Assembly: GCF_002959755.1 (NCBI RefSeq)
Contig: NZ_PPCW01000004.1
Location: 1 to 64,000 of the forward strand
DNA length: 64,000 nt
Direction of reading: 5' to 3'
From: Veillonella sp. T11011-6
GTDB lineage: Bacteria > Bacillota > Negativicutes > Veillonellales > Veillonellaceae
Shown in pieces: positions 1-8,839 of this stretch; positions within the stretch are counted from its first letter, which is position 1; every line of letters starts with the position of its first letter. Position numbers and translations under genes: made by a program. The notes beneath the pieces were generated by a model. It had not been told where the DNA came from. It saw nothing but the letters and a program-made list of their open reading frames with translations, and made no database searches.

Positions 1-312
1 CGGCTACTGATCATCGCCTTGGTGGGCCGTTACCCCTCCAACTAGCTAATCAGACGCAATCCCCTCCTTCAGTGATAGCTTATAAATAGAGGCCACCTTT
101 CATCTATCCTCGATGCCGAGATTAGATCGTATGCGGTATTAGCAGTCGTTTCCAACTGTTGTCCCCCTCTGAAGGGCAGGTTGATTACGCGTTACTCACC
201 CGTTCGCCACTAAGATTGATAGAAGCAAGCTTCCATCGCTCTTCGTTCGACTTGCATGTGTTAAGCACGCCGCCAGCGTTCGTCCTGAGCCAGGATCAAA
301 CTCTCCAAGATA
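1..312 (-). rRNA. rrs: 16S ribosomal RNA, 5' part (cut by window edge)
   Basis: Read on the minus strand, the segment opens with the universal 16S start (GAGAGTTTGATCCTGGCTCAG region, at about 283-305). It then runs through the conserved GACGAACGCTGGCGGCGTGC block and reaches the GGCCCACCAAGGCGATGATC helix near the window edge. That is roughly the first 300 nt of the molecule, so the remaining ~1.2 kb and any 23S/5S genes lie to the left. The exact mature 5' end is estimated from conservation, to within a few bases. The V1-V2 sequence looks Veillonella-like to me, but this was not searched. Confidence 0.97.
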
Positions 313-497
313 TCTTGAAGCTATTTGAATAGCTCATTATTTGTTGTCGTTACATTTAAGTAACTTTGAATTATGGTTGGTTTTGACTATGTCAAAACCC
401 GCACTCTGGCATATGTTCAATCGTATTGATTGATTACCTATCATTGTTCAGTTTTCAAAGATCTGTTACGTTAGGTTGTTGCCCTAACGACTTGTAT
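313..497 (-). promoter_or_regulatory. rRNA operon leader region
   Basis: This is the transcribed leader between the rrn promoter and 16S. It contains a GC-rich hairpin just after the promoter (CGTTAGG...CCTAACG, about 470-490). It also holds the CTTTGAAAACTGAACA element typical of Firmicute rRNA leaders and spacers. A second small hairpin, GGTTTTGACATAGTCAAAACC, lies at about 377-398. No protein-coding gene is visible. Confidence 0.75.
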
Positions 498-526
498 AGT
501 ATATCAATCTAATCTTAAATCGTCAA
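498..526 (-). promoter_or_regulatory. rRNA operon promoter (sigma-A type)
   Basis: On the minus strand, TTGACG (521-526) is followed after exactly 17 bp by TATACT (498-503). Transcription would start near 491 and run into the 16S leader. An A/T-rich, UP-element-like stretch lies just upstream at 530-560. Confidence 0.88.
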
Positions 527-610
527 CCTCTTTTTCAAAGATTTTTTCAACTTATTTTTGATTGATTTTATACATACAATCATAACCAAATACTCTATGA
601 ATAGAGATAG

Positions 611-640
611 AAAACTCACAAACCGAAGTTTGTGAGTTTT
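611..640 (-). terminator. Terminator of the tRNA-His-Gln-Lys unit
   Basis: A perfect 13-bp stem (AAAACTCACAAAC / GTTTGTGAGTTTT) with a TTCG tetraloop stands 5 nt after tRNA-Lys in the direction of transcription. It separates the tRNA unit from the rrn promoter. Confidence 0.85.
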
Positions 641-644
641 AATT

Positions 645-720
645 TGGTGACTCACCCGCGACTCGAACGCGGGACACCCTGATTAAAAGTCAGGTGCTCT
701 GCCAACTGAGCTAGTGAGTC
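645..720 (-). tRNA. tRNA-Lys (anticodon TTT)
   Basis: A 76-nt cloverleaf on the minus strand. The acceptor stem is GACTCAC/GTGAGTC with an encoded CCA, the anticodon loop is CTTTTAA (anticodon TTT), and the T-arm reads GTTCGAGTC. It is the last gene of a three-tRNA cluster. Confidence 0.97.
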
Positions 721-724
721 ATGT

Positions 725-799
725 TGGCAGGGGTGGCTGGGATCGAACCAGCGCATAACGGAGTCAAAGTCCGTTGCCTTACCACTTGGCGACACCCCT
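725..799 (-). tRNA. tRNA-Gln (anticodon TTG)
   Basis: A 75-nt cloverleaf on the minus strand. The acceptor is AGGGGTG/CACCCCT, the anticodon loop contains TTG, the T-loop is TTCGATC and the CCA is encoded. Only 4 nt separate it from tRNA-Lys, so the two come from one precursor. Confidence 0.97.
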
Positions 800-823
800 A
801 CAATGATTATGATGTGTAGGTTA

Positions 824-900
824 TGGGGTGAGTAGTGGGGATCGAACCCACGCGTAACGGAGCCACAATCCGCCGTGTTAACCGCTTCACCATACCCACC
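824..900 (-). tRNA. tRNA-His (anticodon GTG)
   Basis: A 77-nt gene on the minus strand with anticodon GTG. The extra 5' guanine (G-1) paired with C73, the identity mark of histidine tRNA, is encoded at position 900. The acceptor stem then pairs fully, with one G-T wobble, and the CCA is encoded. It is the first gene of the cluster. Confidence 0.97.
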
Positions 901-941
901 ACCTTGTAGGTATCGAAGACGTTGTCTTCGTAACAAAGAGA

Positions 942-970
942 ATTATATCTGTTCTAGAGATTTGTGTCAA
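942..970 (-). promoter_or_regulatory. Promoter of the tRNA cluster
   Basis: A consensus sigma-A promoter on the minus strand: TTGACA (965-970), 17-bp spacer, TATAAT (942-947). A short hairpin (CGAAGAC...GTCTTCG, about 915-930) lies between it and tRNA-His. Confidence 0.92.
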
Positions 971-1059
971 CACCTTTTTCTCAATTTCATTTAACTTTTA
1001 CAAATAAAATAAAAAAGTGCGTTATCCCTAATATAAACTCTTTCTCCTCATAAAAATAA

Positions 1060-1099
1060 GGAAGCACATTCATAAGTTATACCTTACGAATGGTGCTCC
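1060..1099 (-). terminator. Terminator of speE
   Basis: An imperfect 17-bp stem (GGAGCACCATTCGTAAG / CTTATGAATGTGCTTCC on the minus strand), 6-nt loop, followed by TTATTTTTA. It lies 18 nt after the spermidine synthase stop codon. Confidence 0.75.
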
Positions 1100-1116
1100 C
1101 CTATTATACATATTAT

Positions 1117-1956
1117 TTACTTAGTTGGCAAATAGTTTTTTACAAAATTTGGCAATGCAAATGCAGCCTTTTGAATTTCAGCATTATAGTACTTAGTTTC
1201 AAAGTTTTGTTCACGATTTGGTGTCCATGTTAATGGGTCAAATGTCTTGGAACCCAATGTGAAGCAATGCATACCTGCAGGATAAATTGGAATAAATGCA
1301 GTATACAAACGTGCAATTGGGAAGTGATTATTTACGTAACCAAACACTTTTTCAACAAGCGGTTGATGCAACATAGGAGATTCTGTTTGTTGTACAAATA
1401 AGCCATCTTTTTTAAGAGCTTTTAATGTATTCTTATAGAACTCTTCAGTAAACAAACCTTCACCAGGACCGATTGGATCAGAGCAGTCTACGATAATTAC
1501 ATCATAGTAATCTTCTGCTTCTGCCATGAAACCAATGCCATCACCAATTTTTACAGTCAATTTAGGGTGGTTTTCAATCATAGCTTTAGCAATAGTTGGT
1601 AAATATTGTTTAGCAAGCTCCACAACTTTACCATCGATTTCAACCATAGTAACTTCTTTTACACAATCATGGCGTACACATTCTCTAGCTACGCCACCAT
1701 CACCGCCACCGATGATCAATACACGTTCAGGATTTGGATGTAAAAACAATGGAACATGACTCATCATTTCATGGTATATAAACTCTTCACGCTCAGACGT
1801 TTGGAATACACCATCTAATGCGAGCATCGTACCGTACTCTTTTGATTTAAATACTTCAATTTTTTGGAACTCAGATTCACCAGAGTATAATACTTCTTCC
1901 GCTTCAGCGCTAAGACGTAAATGAGGAGTTTGTTCCTCTGTAATCCATTGACTCAT
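1117..1956 (-). CDS. speE: Spermidine synthase (polyamine aminopropyltransferase)
   Basis: Transfers the aminopropyl group of decarboxylated S-adenosylmethionine to putrescine to give spermidine; cytosolic. The 279-residue length is normal for the family. The start ATG follows an AGGAGG site. Visible motifs are the Tyr/Asp-rich N-terminal strand region, the cofactor loop GGGDGG (residues 83-88) and VDCSDP (about 156-161), which carries the catalytic aspartate, followed by the GPGEGLF gatekeeping loop. It is the last gene before a terminator. A hairpin separates it from the C39-like gene upstream, so it may be expressed partly on its own. No speD or speA neighbour is present in this window. 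A related N-propylamine synthase specificity cannot be excluded from sequence alone. Confidence 0.95.
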   Translation of the reverse strand: MSQWITEEQTPHLRLSAEAEEVLYSGESEFQKIEVFKSKEYGTMLALDGVFQTSEREEFIYHEMMSHVPLFLHPNPERVLIIGGGDGGVARECVRHDCVKEVTMVEIDGKVVELAKQYLPTIAKAMIENHPKLTVKIGDGIGFMAEAEDYYDVIIVDCSDPIGPGEGLFTEEFYKNTLKALKKDGLFVQQTESPMLHQPLVEKVFGYVNNHFPIARLYTAFIPIYPAGMHCFTLGSKTFDPLTWTPNREQNFETKYYNAEIQKAAFALPNFVKNYLPTK

Positions 1957-1982
1957 GTAGTACCTCCTACTTTTATACTACA

Positions 1983-2012
1983 ATACGCACCGCAGATGAT
2001 TGCGATGCGTAT
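1983..2012 (-). terminator. Hairpin between the C39-like gene and speE
   Basis: A 12-bp stem with one G-T wobble (ATACGCATCGCA / TGCGGTGCGTAT) and a 6-nt loop. It sits between the upstream stop codon and the speE ribosome site. It lacks a good T-run on the minus strand, so it could be a weak terminator, an RNA-processing site or a 5' UTR stem for speE. Confidence 0.45.
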
Positions 2013-2039
2013 GTATATTACGTTAATTACTCTGTTTTT

Positions 2040-2669
2040 TTAATCTTTACGACTAATATAACAGAAACCGCCACCCAAAATAGTGTCTTTCATCCAATTT
2101 GCTAACGAGAAATCACGGATTTCACCTTCATCAAAGATGCCACAGCGAATATCATCGCCATCCATAAATATCTTGTGAATTGGAACCCAATGCCATGTAT
2201 AAAGAGCTTTTTCTTTACCCTTATGACGATTCAAAAATGCTACAGGCACATCTTGTGCCAATGCATCATGAATAAACTGAGCTGCAGCCTCCACCTCTAC
2301 ACGAGATGCGCAGAACGGAGATACATTCAACATATGCACATCATAAGATAGGCCTTTATCCTCCAGTAAACGAGTAAGACCACGTTCCATCCATTGAGTC
2401 TTATAAACACCACCACCAAAGCGTGGCTTTACATATTTCCAAACTAAGTTCATCCGTTCTAAAGCAAGCGTTTGATCGGATGTGGTTTCCAGATCTAATA
2501 AGCCATCCCTAAATAGCGAATAACCCAATACTTGTGATGCCGATGTGGGACCACAACCAGACAAGCGTTGCCACTCATCAGTGAACCATTCTTGGTCATA
2601 CCCATATGATGTTTTACCATTTACATCAATATATAGCCATTCTGGATGTTTAATAGATACATCATTCAT
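2040..2669 (-). CDS. Putative cytosolic C39-like cysteine peptidase
   Basis: 209 residues, with no signal peptide or membrane segment. The N-terminal third contains LSGCGPTSASQVLGY (Cys39), the classic Cys box of C39/papain-like peptidases (CGPTS-A). A candidate partner histidine is in YTWHWVPI (His160), and an acidic residue follows at FDEGE (about 180), so a Cys-His-Asp triad is plausible. The family assignment comes from these motifs only and the substrate is unknown. It begins 4 nt after the cyclophilin gene, so it is the fourth gene of the gloA-tcdA-ppi operon. A purely structural papain fold without activity is possible. Confidence 0.6.
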   Translation of the reverse strand: MNDVSIKHPEWLYIDVNGKTSYGYDQEWFTDEWQRLSGCGPTSASQVLGYSLFRDGLLDLETTSDQTLALERMNLVWKYVKPRFGGGVYKTQWMERGLTRLLEDKGLSYDVHMLNVSPFCASRVEVEAAAQFIHDALAQDVPVAFLNRHKGKEKALYTWHWVPIHKIFMDGDDIRCGIFDEGEIRDFSLANWMKDTILGGGFCYISRKD

Positions 2670-2673
2670 GAGA

Positions 2674-3108
2674 TTAACCTTCGATTACTTCAACAGTTTC
2701 CATGATGGCACCTTGGTGAATACCATCAACTACGTCCATACCTTCGATTACTTTACCGAATACAGTGTGTACACCATCCAAGTGAGGTTGTGGTTCGTAT
2801 ACGATAAAGAATTGGCTACCACCAGTATTAGGACCACGGTGAGCCATAGACAATGCACCACGTTCATGTTTATGTGGGTTGCCAATCAATTCATCTTTAA
2901 TTGTGTAACCAGGGCCACCTGTACCATTGCCATTAGGACAACCGCCTTGAGCTACGAAGCCAGGGATTACACGGTGGAAACGAAGGCCATTATAGAAACC
3001 TTTGTTAATCAAATCAATGAAGTTTTGTACTGTGCCAGGAGCTTCTTTATCAAATAATTCAATTACAATATCGCCGCCGTCAGCCATATGGATTTTTGCT
3101 TTTTTCAT
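2674..3108 (-). CDS. ppiB: Peptidyl-prolyl cis-trans isomerase, cyclophilin type
   Basis: A 144-residue single-domain cyclophilin that catalyses cis-trans isomerisation of Xaa-Pro bonds during protein folding. The core motifs are all present: [13 protein letters not shown] (the catalytic Arg and the Phe/Gln pocket), [26 protein letters not shown] and [12 protein letters not shown]. There is no signal peptide, so it acts in the cytosol. The start overlaps the end of tcdA by 4 bp (ATGA), showing translational coupling. Confidence 0.95.
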   Translation of the reverse strand: MKKAKIHMADGGDIVIELFDKEAPGTVQNFIDLINKGFYNGLRFHRVIPGFVAQGGCPNGNGTGGPGYTIKDELIGNPHKHERGALSMAHRGPNTGGSQFFIVYEPQPHLDGVHTVFGKVIEGMDVVDGIHQGAIMETVEVIEG

Positions 3109-3812
3109 TGTTCAGGTACCTCCAAAATTGTACGCAACACATGTGCTGCTAATATAAAACCTGCCACTGGTGGCACAAAACTACATGTACCAGGGCTTGT
3201 TGCTTCCCCACGGAACTGTGGCTTTGTTGGTTTTTCTGTAGAAAATAAAACTAATTGTTTTTTTATGCCCCGTTTTTTTAACTCCCGGCGCATAACGCGC
3301 GCAAGAGGACATGTATGAGACTTATTGATATCAGCAATCATAAGTTTTTCTGGGTAAAAGCGATTACCCCCGCCCATACAAGAAATAACAGGGATACTTT
3401 CACGTTGACAAACCTCAATAATATTCAGTTTTGCCGTTACCATATCGATAGCATCGATAACATAATCAACGTGCAAGCTTTGAATGAATCCAGGGTAACT
3501 TTCCTCAGTATACATAATATCATGAGTTTCTATCACCACATCCGGATTAATAGAAAGAGCTCGCGCCTTTGCTACCTCTACCTTACGCTCACCAATCGTG
3601 TCGTGAGTTGTAATCATTTGGCGGTTCAAATTACTAGGTGCTATAGAGTCTCCGTCGATAAGAACGATTCGCCCAACCCCTGCACGTACCAGAGCCTCAA
3701 GAGCTCCACCACCTACACCACCGACACCAAAGAGGGCTACAGAGGTATTCTTTAAGGTTTGAATTTTATCTGGTCCAACTAACCATTCTAAACGAGTTAA
3801 CATATATTCCAT
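3105..3812 (-). CDS. tcdA: tRNA threonylcarbamoyladenosine dehydratase
   Basis: A ThiF/E1-like enzyme that uses ATP to cyclise t6A37 of tRNAs to ct6A. In 235 residues it shows the nucleotide-binding loop GVGGVGG (29-35), the Asp of LIDGD (51-55), NLNRQ (61-65) and the YVIDAID region. The TcdA-type tail follows ([19 protein letters not shown], then FSTEKP), ending in a hydrophobic helix ([17 protein letters not shown]). The length matches TcdA rather than MoeB or ThiF. The start codon overlaps the gloA stop (TAATG), and the 3' end overlaps ppiB by 4 bp. Confidence 0.93.
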   Translation of the reverse strand: MEYMLTRLEWLVGPDKIQTLKNTSVALFGVGGVGGGALEALVRAGVGRIVLIDGDSIAPSNLNRQMITTHDTIGERKVEVAKARALSINPDVVIETHDIMYTEESYPGFIQSLHVDYVIDAIDMVTAKLNIIEVCQRESIPVISCMGGGNRFYPEKLMIADINKSHTCPLARVMRRELKKRGIKKQLVLFSTEKPTKPQFRGEATSPGTCSFVPPVAGFILAAHVLRTILEVPEQ

Positions 3813-4186
3813 TAATATTTACCCGTCGGAATGATTTCTGTCCAATAACCGTCTGGATCGGCAATGAAGTAAATCCCCATATCAGCATTTTCGTAGGCTA
3901 CAACATCCATCTCTTTGTGTTTTTTAAGAGCTGCTTCATAGTCATCTACATAAAATGCCAAGTGGAATTCATTGTCTCCCAAATTATAAGGGCGATCCCA
4001 GTCACGCAACCAAGTAAGTTCTAATTCATGCGCTGTATATGGACTTTTTAAATATACAAGGATGAAAGCACCACTTGGATCTTCCAAGCGGCGAGATTCC
4101 TCAAGTAATAAAGCCTCTTTATAGAAAGCTAAACTTTTATCAAGATCCTTAACATTTATATTATTGTGCGCAAATGAAAATTTCAT
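3812..4186 (-). CDS. gloA: Lactoylglutathione lyase-like (glyoxalase I, VOC family)
   Basis: A 124-residue vicinal-oxygen-chelate protein. The four metal ligands expected of glyoxalase I are in register: His7, Glu56 (HELELTW), His75 (NEFHLAF) and Glu117 (YWTEII). That supports a role in methylglyoxal detoxification with glutathione or another thiol. It has a good AAGGAGG ribosome site and is the first gene of the operon gloA-tcdA-ppiB-C39-like. The thiol used by this organism cannot be read from the sequence. Confidence 0.88.
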   Translation of the reverse strand: MKFSFAHNNINVKDLDKSLAFYKEALLLEESRRLEDPSGAFILVYLKSPYTAHELELTWLRDWDRPYNLGDNEFHLAFYVDDYEAALKKHKEMDVVAYENADMGIYFIADPDGYWTEIIPTGKY

Positions 4187-4265
4187 AGGACCTCCTTAAT
4201 TAATTCCAGTATATTTTTGTAGGAATTCTCCTCTTTTAATAGTATCACATTTTATAATTCTATAG

Positions 4266-7200
4266 CTAGTTAATCACAAATTTTGCTGTACTACCATCAT
4301 CACCACGTGTGACCTCTAAGTGGGCAGGTATACGAGTTTTCAATTCCGGCACGTGAGAAATCATACCGATGAGGCGTCCAGAAGATTGTAATTGTACCAA
4401 TGTTTCCATGGCAAGTTCTAATGTATCTGGGTCAAGAGTACCAAAACCTTCGTCGATGAACATCGTATCCATATGAATACCACCTGCATAACTTTGAATG
4501 ACATCAGCTAGGCCCAAGGCAAGGGCCATAGAGGCCAAGAAGGTTTCCCCTCCAGACAATGTGTTCGCTGGTCTTGATTGACCTGTGAAAGCATCCATAA
4601 CGGCCAAATCAAGGCCTTGTTTACCACGACCACCGCCAGTATAATCAGACCGCTCCAAGGAATAACGACTACGACTCATCTTTTGAAGTCGTAAATTGGC
4701 GGCATACACAACTTCATCTAAAATAGCACCTAGTACATATCGTTCAAAGGTTACATTTTTAAACCCTTGTTCCCCACCATTAGCGAGGTCATTTAGACGA
4801 CTCAAGAACTCTACTTCATTACGAGCTTCGCCCATAGCCTTTTCGAGTTCTTCTAATGATGCTAATGTGGTTTCAATATGTTTTGTTTCTTTATCCCAAG
4901 CCGCAAGAGAACCTACCAAATTATCACGTTTCTCTACGGCCGTATCATATACTTCGTCAGAAACCGTATCACTTGGTTCTATTACAGACTGGGCTTGTTT
5001 CAAAGCCGCATCATATACAGCTTGAGCTGTACTAAAAGCCTCATCCAATGCATGTAGCTCAGTTCTAAACGCATCTAAGTCCTTATAATCGCCTAACGCA
5101 TCTATAAAGTCATCTTCAGATACAGAAATTGATTGTAATGATTTTACATATTCTTGATAAAGTCCATCAAAATTTTTTGTTTCTTCCTGCACTTGTGCAA
5201 ATAAGATTTCTAGACGACCCCGTTTAGCATTGAGCTGTTCTTTAGCCGCATCTAGATTTGATTTACAAACCTTCACCTGCTCATCGTATTCTTTAATTTC
5301 AGTCTCTAATGATTCAATCTGTTTATGCCATGCATCAAGATCTGTAGTTGGCAATATCTTAGATAACCCATCTATCTTAGCCTGTACAGAGCTAATCTGA
5401 ACCGCTACATCATGCAAATTATTAAGCAATTCATTATGACCGATTTCCAACTTTGATAATATACCTTTAGCCTCAACCAAGTCATGCTCATTTTTAGTTA
5501 TAATTTTGGTCAACTGTTCAGTGTCTCTACGTAAAGCTGTAAGCTGCTCCATTTGAGACGCCAAGCCTTGTTGAATTGAATCAAATGCATCTTCTGAAAA
5601 ATTATGAATGGATGATTTGAGTTTAGAAACTTGGTCTTTAACTTGCTCATCTAACTCATGCAGACGAACAGATAACGTTTCTTTCTGACCAATTTCGCTA
5701 GCCTGCTTTTGCAACACCCCATCACGCACTGCACGAGCCGCTTCTATTTCCTCTTTTGTAGGATATAACTCAGGCTTAGATGCTAACTGTGGATGCTCTA
5801 TAGAGCCACATACAGGACATGGCTCATTATCTACTACTAAATGGACGAGTTCAAAAGCTCGCCCCTCTGCCATCAAATGTTCTAAACGTTCAAGCTGTAT
5901 CTTTGAGTTATTTACTGTTTTATCTAGAGTTGCTAACGACCTCTCTTTAGCATCGATATCGTTTTGAACCTTATCTTTCTCTACCAACAATTCAGAATAT
6001 CGTTGCAAATACCCCAACTGTTCTTGGATATGAGAAATAGATTCTAACGCTTTACTATTAGCTTGAAACTGTTTTCTCGCTTCAACTAACGCAGCCTCTA
6101 AATCAGCAACTAGCTTGTGCTGTACCTGCAACTTAGCTTCACTTTTCTCGCGGTCTTGTGTTTCTAACTGGCTATTTAATGTGCTCAATTCCTTATTTAG
6201 CACTACTAACTCATTAAACTGTTCGGCCTGCTGTTGTAATTGAGCCAACGTAGTCCGCTTAGCTTGCATAGTTTCAGCTTGAGATTCTAACGTTTCATAA
6301 ACCTCTGTACATTTAGACTCATGTTGAGTTGCGGCCTCTACACTTTTTTTTGCATCTGAAAGTGCCGTTTTCAAGGTTTTTAATACAGCCTGTTTATCAC
6401 CAAGTTGTTTATACAATTCATAGCTTGGTGTTAACCCGGTGAGGAACTGAACCTTTTCATTTAAACTAGACCGCTCCTTTTCTCTTTTTTTTACCAAGTC
6501 TAATTTGTTCGTAGCCTCAATAAGAGATTGTTGTACCTGATTATATAAGGCCCACTCATTGCGCAATGTATTGAACTGGTCCACTACATCTACAGCTTTA
6601 TCACGTTCAACAACAAGCGTATCACGATGAGGTTCTCTATCTTTCAAAAGTTCTCGTACATGCTCAATAGTTAGTACAGAGATTTCTTCATCATGCGGAA
6701 TGGATTGCAGTAATGCAGATTGTTTTGTTATATTTTCTGCAATACCGGATTTTGCTTCATCATAAGCAGATTTTAGGGCATCCTGTAATCTTCGATATAA
6801 CTCAGTTCTAAAGAGTGTATGTAATAACTCCTCCCGTTCACTGGTGGAGGCTACTAATAATTTTCTAAACTCCCCTTGCGGCAAAAGTACTACTTGTAAA
6901 AACTGATCTTTACGAAAACCTATGATTCGTTGAATCGTATCCCGAATAGCAGCGGCAGAGGTAGCGATAACTTTCCACTCGCCATCTTTCATTTCGTATA
7001 CAGTGGCACTAGCATTCTGCTCACGCATACCTGTACCACGTTTTTTAGCTACCAATTGTTTTGGCAATCTTTCAACACGATACTGAGCCTCACCGATAGC
7101 AAAGGAAAAGTCAACACGGGTCATACGTTCAGGTTCTGCAAAATCACTGCGGATAGCATCTGTTTTTCGCACTTCCCCACTAGGTTCGCCATATAAGGCA

Positions 7201-7349
7201 TACACCATCGCATCTAGTATGGATGTTTTCCCCGCTCCTGTAGGACCAGAGATGAGGAACATGGAATGGTTTTGGAGCTCATTAAAGTCCAAAGTAACCG
7301 AATCGCGGTACGGACCAAAGGCTTCTATAGTTAAAGATATAGGCTTCAT
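4266..7349 (-). CDS. sbcC: Exonuclease subunit SbcC (Rad50-like)
   Basis: The ATPase and coiled-coil subunit of the SbcCD nuclease, which cleaves DNA hairpins and protein-blocked ends. In 1027 residues, Walker A is GPTGAGKT (35-42). Long heptad-rich coiled coils flank the zinc hook CPVCG (about 510). The ABC signature LSGGE lies near 930, and Walker B MFIDEGFGTLD near 963. The stop of sbcD is directly followed by the sbcC start, with AAAGGAGG as ribosome site, so the pair is one operon. No terminator was recognised between sbcC and gloA, so read-through into the gloA operon is possible. Confidence 0.97.
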   Translation of the reverse strand: MKPISLTIEAFGPYRDSVTLDFNELQNHSMFLISGPTGAGKTSILDAMVYALYGEPSGEVRKTDAIRSDFAEPERMTRVDFSFAIGEAQYRVERLPKQLVAKKRGTGMREQNASATVYEMKDGEWKVIATSAAAIRDTIQRIIGFRKDQFLQVVLLPQGEFRKLLVASTSEREELLHTLFRTELYRRLQDALKSAYDEAKSGIAENITKQSALLQSIPHDEEISVLTIEHVRELLKDREPHRDTLVVERDKAVDVVDQFNTLRNEWALYNQVQQSLIEATNKLDLVKKREKERSSLNEKVQFLTGLTPSYELYKQLGDKQAVLKTLKTALSDAKKSVEAATQHESKCTEVYETLESQAETMQAKRTTLAQLQQQAEQFNELVVLNKELSTLNSQLETQDREKSEAKLQVQHKLVADLEAALVEARKQFQANSKALESISHIQEQLGYLQRYSELLVEKDKVQNDIDAKERSLATLDKTVNNSKIQLERLEHLMAEGRAFELVHLVVDNEPCPVCGSIEHPQLASKPELYPTKEEIEAARAVRDGVLQKQASEIGQKETLSVRLHELDEQVKDQVSKLKSSIHNFSEDAFDSIQQGLASQMEQLTALRRDTEQLTKIITKNEHDLVEAKGILSKLEIGHNELLNNLHDVAVQISSVQAKIDGLSKILPTTDLDAWHKQIESLETEIKEYDEQVKVCKSNLDAAKEQLNAKRGRLEILFAQVQEETKNFDGLYQEYVKSLQSISVSEDDFIDALGDYKDLDAFRTELHALDEAFSTAQAVYDAALKQAQSVIEPSDTVSDEVYDTAVEKRDNLVGSLAAWDKETKHIETTLASLEELEKAMGEARNEVEFLSRLNDLANGGEQGFKNVTFERYVLGAILDEVVYAANLRLQKMSRSRYSLERSDYTGGGRGKQGLDLAVMDAFTGQSRPANTLSGGETFLASMALALGLADVIQSYAGGIHMDTMFIDEGFGTLDPDTLELAMETLVQLQSSGRLIGMISHVPELKTRIPAHLEVTRGDDGSTAKFVIN

Positions 7350-8720
7350 TTAGTCCTCCTTTAGAATTCGATCCCATACAGAGTTAATGTATTGTTGCTC
7401 ACGCTCTGTTAACGGTTCTTTCCACACGCTTTCAGCAAACTGATTAAATAATTCGCGCTCGTTTAACTCTTTAAAGACTGCATCTCCCATGTCAGCTATA
7501 GGTGCTGCCAAGCGACCTACTAAATCAATAGTCATGCATCGATGATAGACTTGGCGCAACTTAGCCATCCCATCCATAATAGGCATCGTATCGAGCAATC
7601 GGGCCTGCACATAATCCTCTTTATGCTTATCCTGTAATTCCTTATTGTTTAGCAAATCTTCAAAATAGCCTTCCAATATTACAACGTCACGCTTCGCCTC
7701 TACAGGAATGGTGCTAATATCTACGTTACCTTTTACATTCATATCAATGATAGTAAAAGACTTCTTCTGCGTATGCTCATCAAAGGAATATTTTAAAGGC
7801 GATCCGCTATAACGAATATAGTCTGCCCCCATTCGTTGAGGCCCATGCAAATGGCCAAGGGCTGTATAGTGAAAGTCTTTAAAGACTTGTGGACTTACTT
7901 GTTCACTACCACCGATAGACAAGGTACGTTCAGAGCCACCTACATCACCGCCCATTACAAAGGCATGACTAATAGCAATGCTGCGCATCCCCTTTGGCAC
8001 TTGATTGCGTAAATGGTTGCTCCAAGCCTGATACATTTGGTCATAGTTGTGTAGATTTAGACCAATTTCATTATTTGAGCCTAAATTTCGTGCGACTTCG
8101 TCAGTTATTTCGGTATCAGCAGAACATGTATCTGCCATGTCACTACTAGCAAATAAAGAGTCTTCAACAACATCTACAGATGCTTTTTTAGATTTAGAAC
8201 CCTTAGTTTTTGTTTTAGCCTTCGCCGCTTGTATTTCTACATTTTCTATATTTTGAATAGTCTCTAAGGAGATATTAGTAGAGCCAAAGCCTAATGCATC
8301 CCCAATGCGACGAGGCTCGCTAAATGGCATAGGGCAAATGGCCACTTTGCCATCAGGGCCTTCAAATTCAAAGGGTTGTAATGCATGATGAGGGGATCCC
8401 CAAATATGGATGCCAGAACGACTTAACATAGAGCGGCCCACCTCAAGTCGTTCAGCTCCGTCATGATTACCACTTACAACGAAGAGTGGTACCTTATAAT
8501 CTATAGCGAGACGGGTAATGATGGAATCCCATAACTCAATAGCTTCAATAGGCGGCACTGCACGATCAAATATATCCCCTGCGAGCAATATGCCGTCGAT
8601 TTTTTCATCTTTCAAAATAGAAAAGAACTGATTCTCAAACACATGAGCTTGGTCATCTGTTAAGTACTGACCATAAAAAATACGTCCTAAATGCCAATCA
8701 GCAGTATGTAAAAAACGCAT
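7350..8720 (-). CDS. sbcD: Exonuclease subunit SbcD (Mre11-like)
   Basis: The Mn-dependent nuclease subunit partnering SbcC. Phosphoesterase motifs are visible in order: HTADWHLG (5-12), LLAGDIFDR, VVSGNHDG, then ISHAF and GHLHGPQ. At 456 residues it is longer than most SbcD proteins. The surplus is a lysine/serine/acidic stretch at about 155-220 (contains KAKTKTKGSKSKKAS), inserted between the NHD and the later His motifs; it looks disordered. The ribosome site is AAAGGGGG. It is the first gene of sbcDC. Confidence 0.96.
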   Translation of the reverse strand: MRFLHTADWHLGRIFYGQYLTDDQAHVFENQFFSILKDEKIDGILLAGDIFDRAVPPIEAIELWDSIITRLAIDYKVPLFVVSGNHDGAERLEVGRSMLSRSGIHIWGSPHHALQPFEFEGPDGKVAICPMPFSEPRRIGDALGFGSTNISLETIQNIENVEIQAAKAKTKTKGSKSKKASVDVVEDSLFASSDMADTCSADTEITDEVARNLGSNNEIGLNLHNYDQMYQAWSNHLRNQVPKGMRSIAISHAFVMGGDVGGSERTLSIGGSEQVSPQVFKDFHYTALGHLHGPQRMGADYIRYSGSPLKYSFDEHTQKKSFTIIDMNVKGNVDISTIPVEAKRDVVILEGYFEDLLNNKELQDKHKEDYVQARLLDTMPIMDGMAKLRQVYHRCMTIDLVGRLAAPIADMGDAVFKELNERELFNQFAESVWKEPLTEREQQYINSVWDRILKED

Positions 8721-8839
8721 TTTGTACCCCCTTTCCAGTTCTCCTATTCCTTACACTTATACTATTTAGATGGTTATTTCATACTCGTAATACGAGTAGT
8801 TATATAAACTATTATATAACTAAATCCTTAATCACTTAA

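Noticed and set aside
313-497. Riboswitch in the region before 16S
   Set aside because: The hairpins and CTTTGAAAACTGAACA element are those of an rRNA leader, and no coding gene follows.
652-936. 94-codon open frame on the minus strand over the tRNA cluster
   Set aside because: It lies entirely over three well-folded tRNA genes and their leader; the apparent protein is translated tRNA.
2545-3057. 170-codon plus-strand frame across the C39-like and cyclophilin genes
   Set aside because: It is antisense to two clearly recognised genes in a coupled operon and has no recognisable domain.
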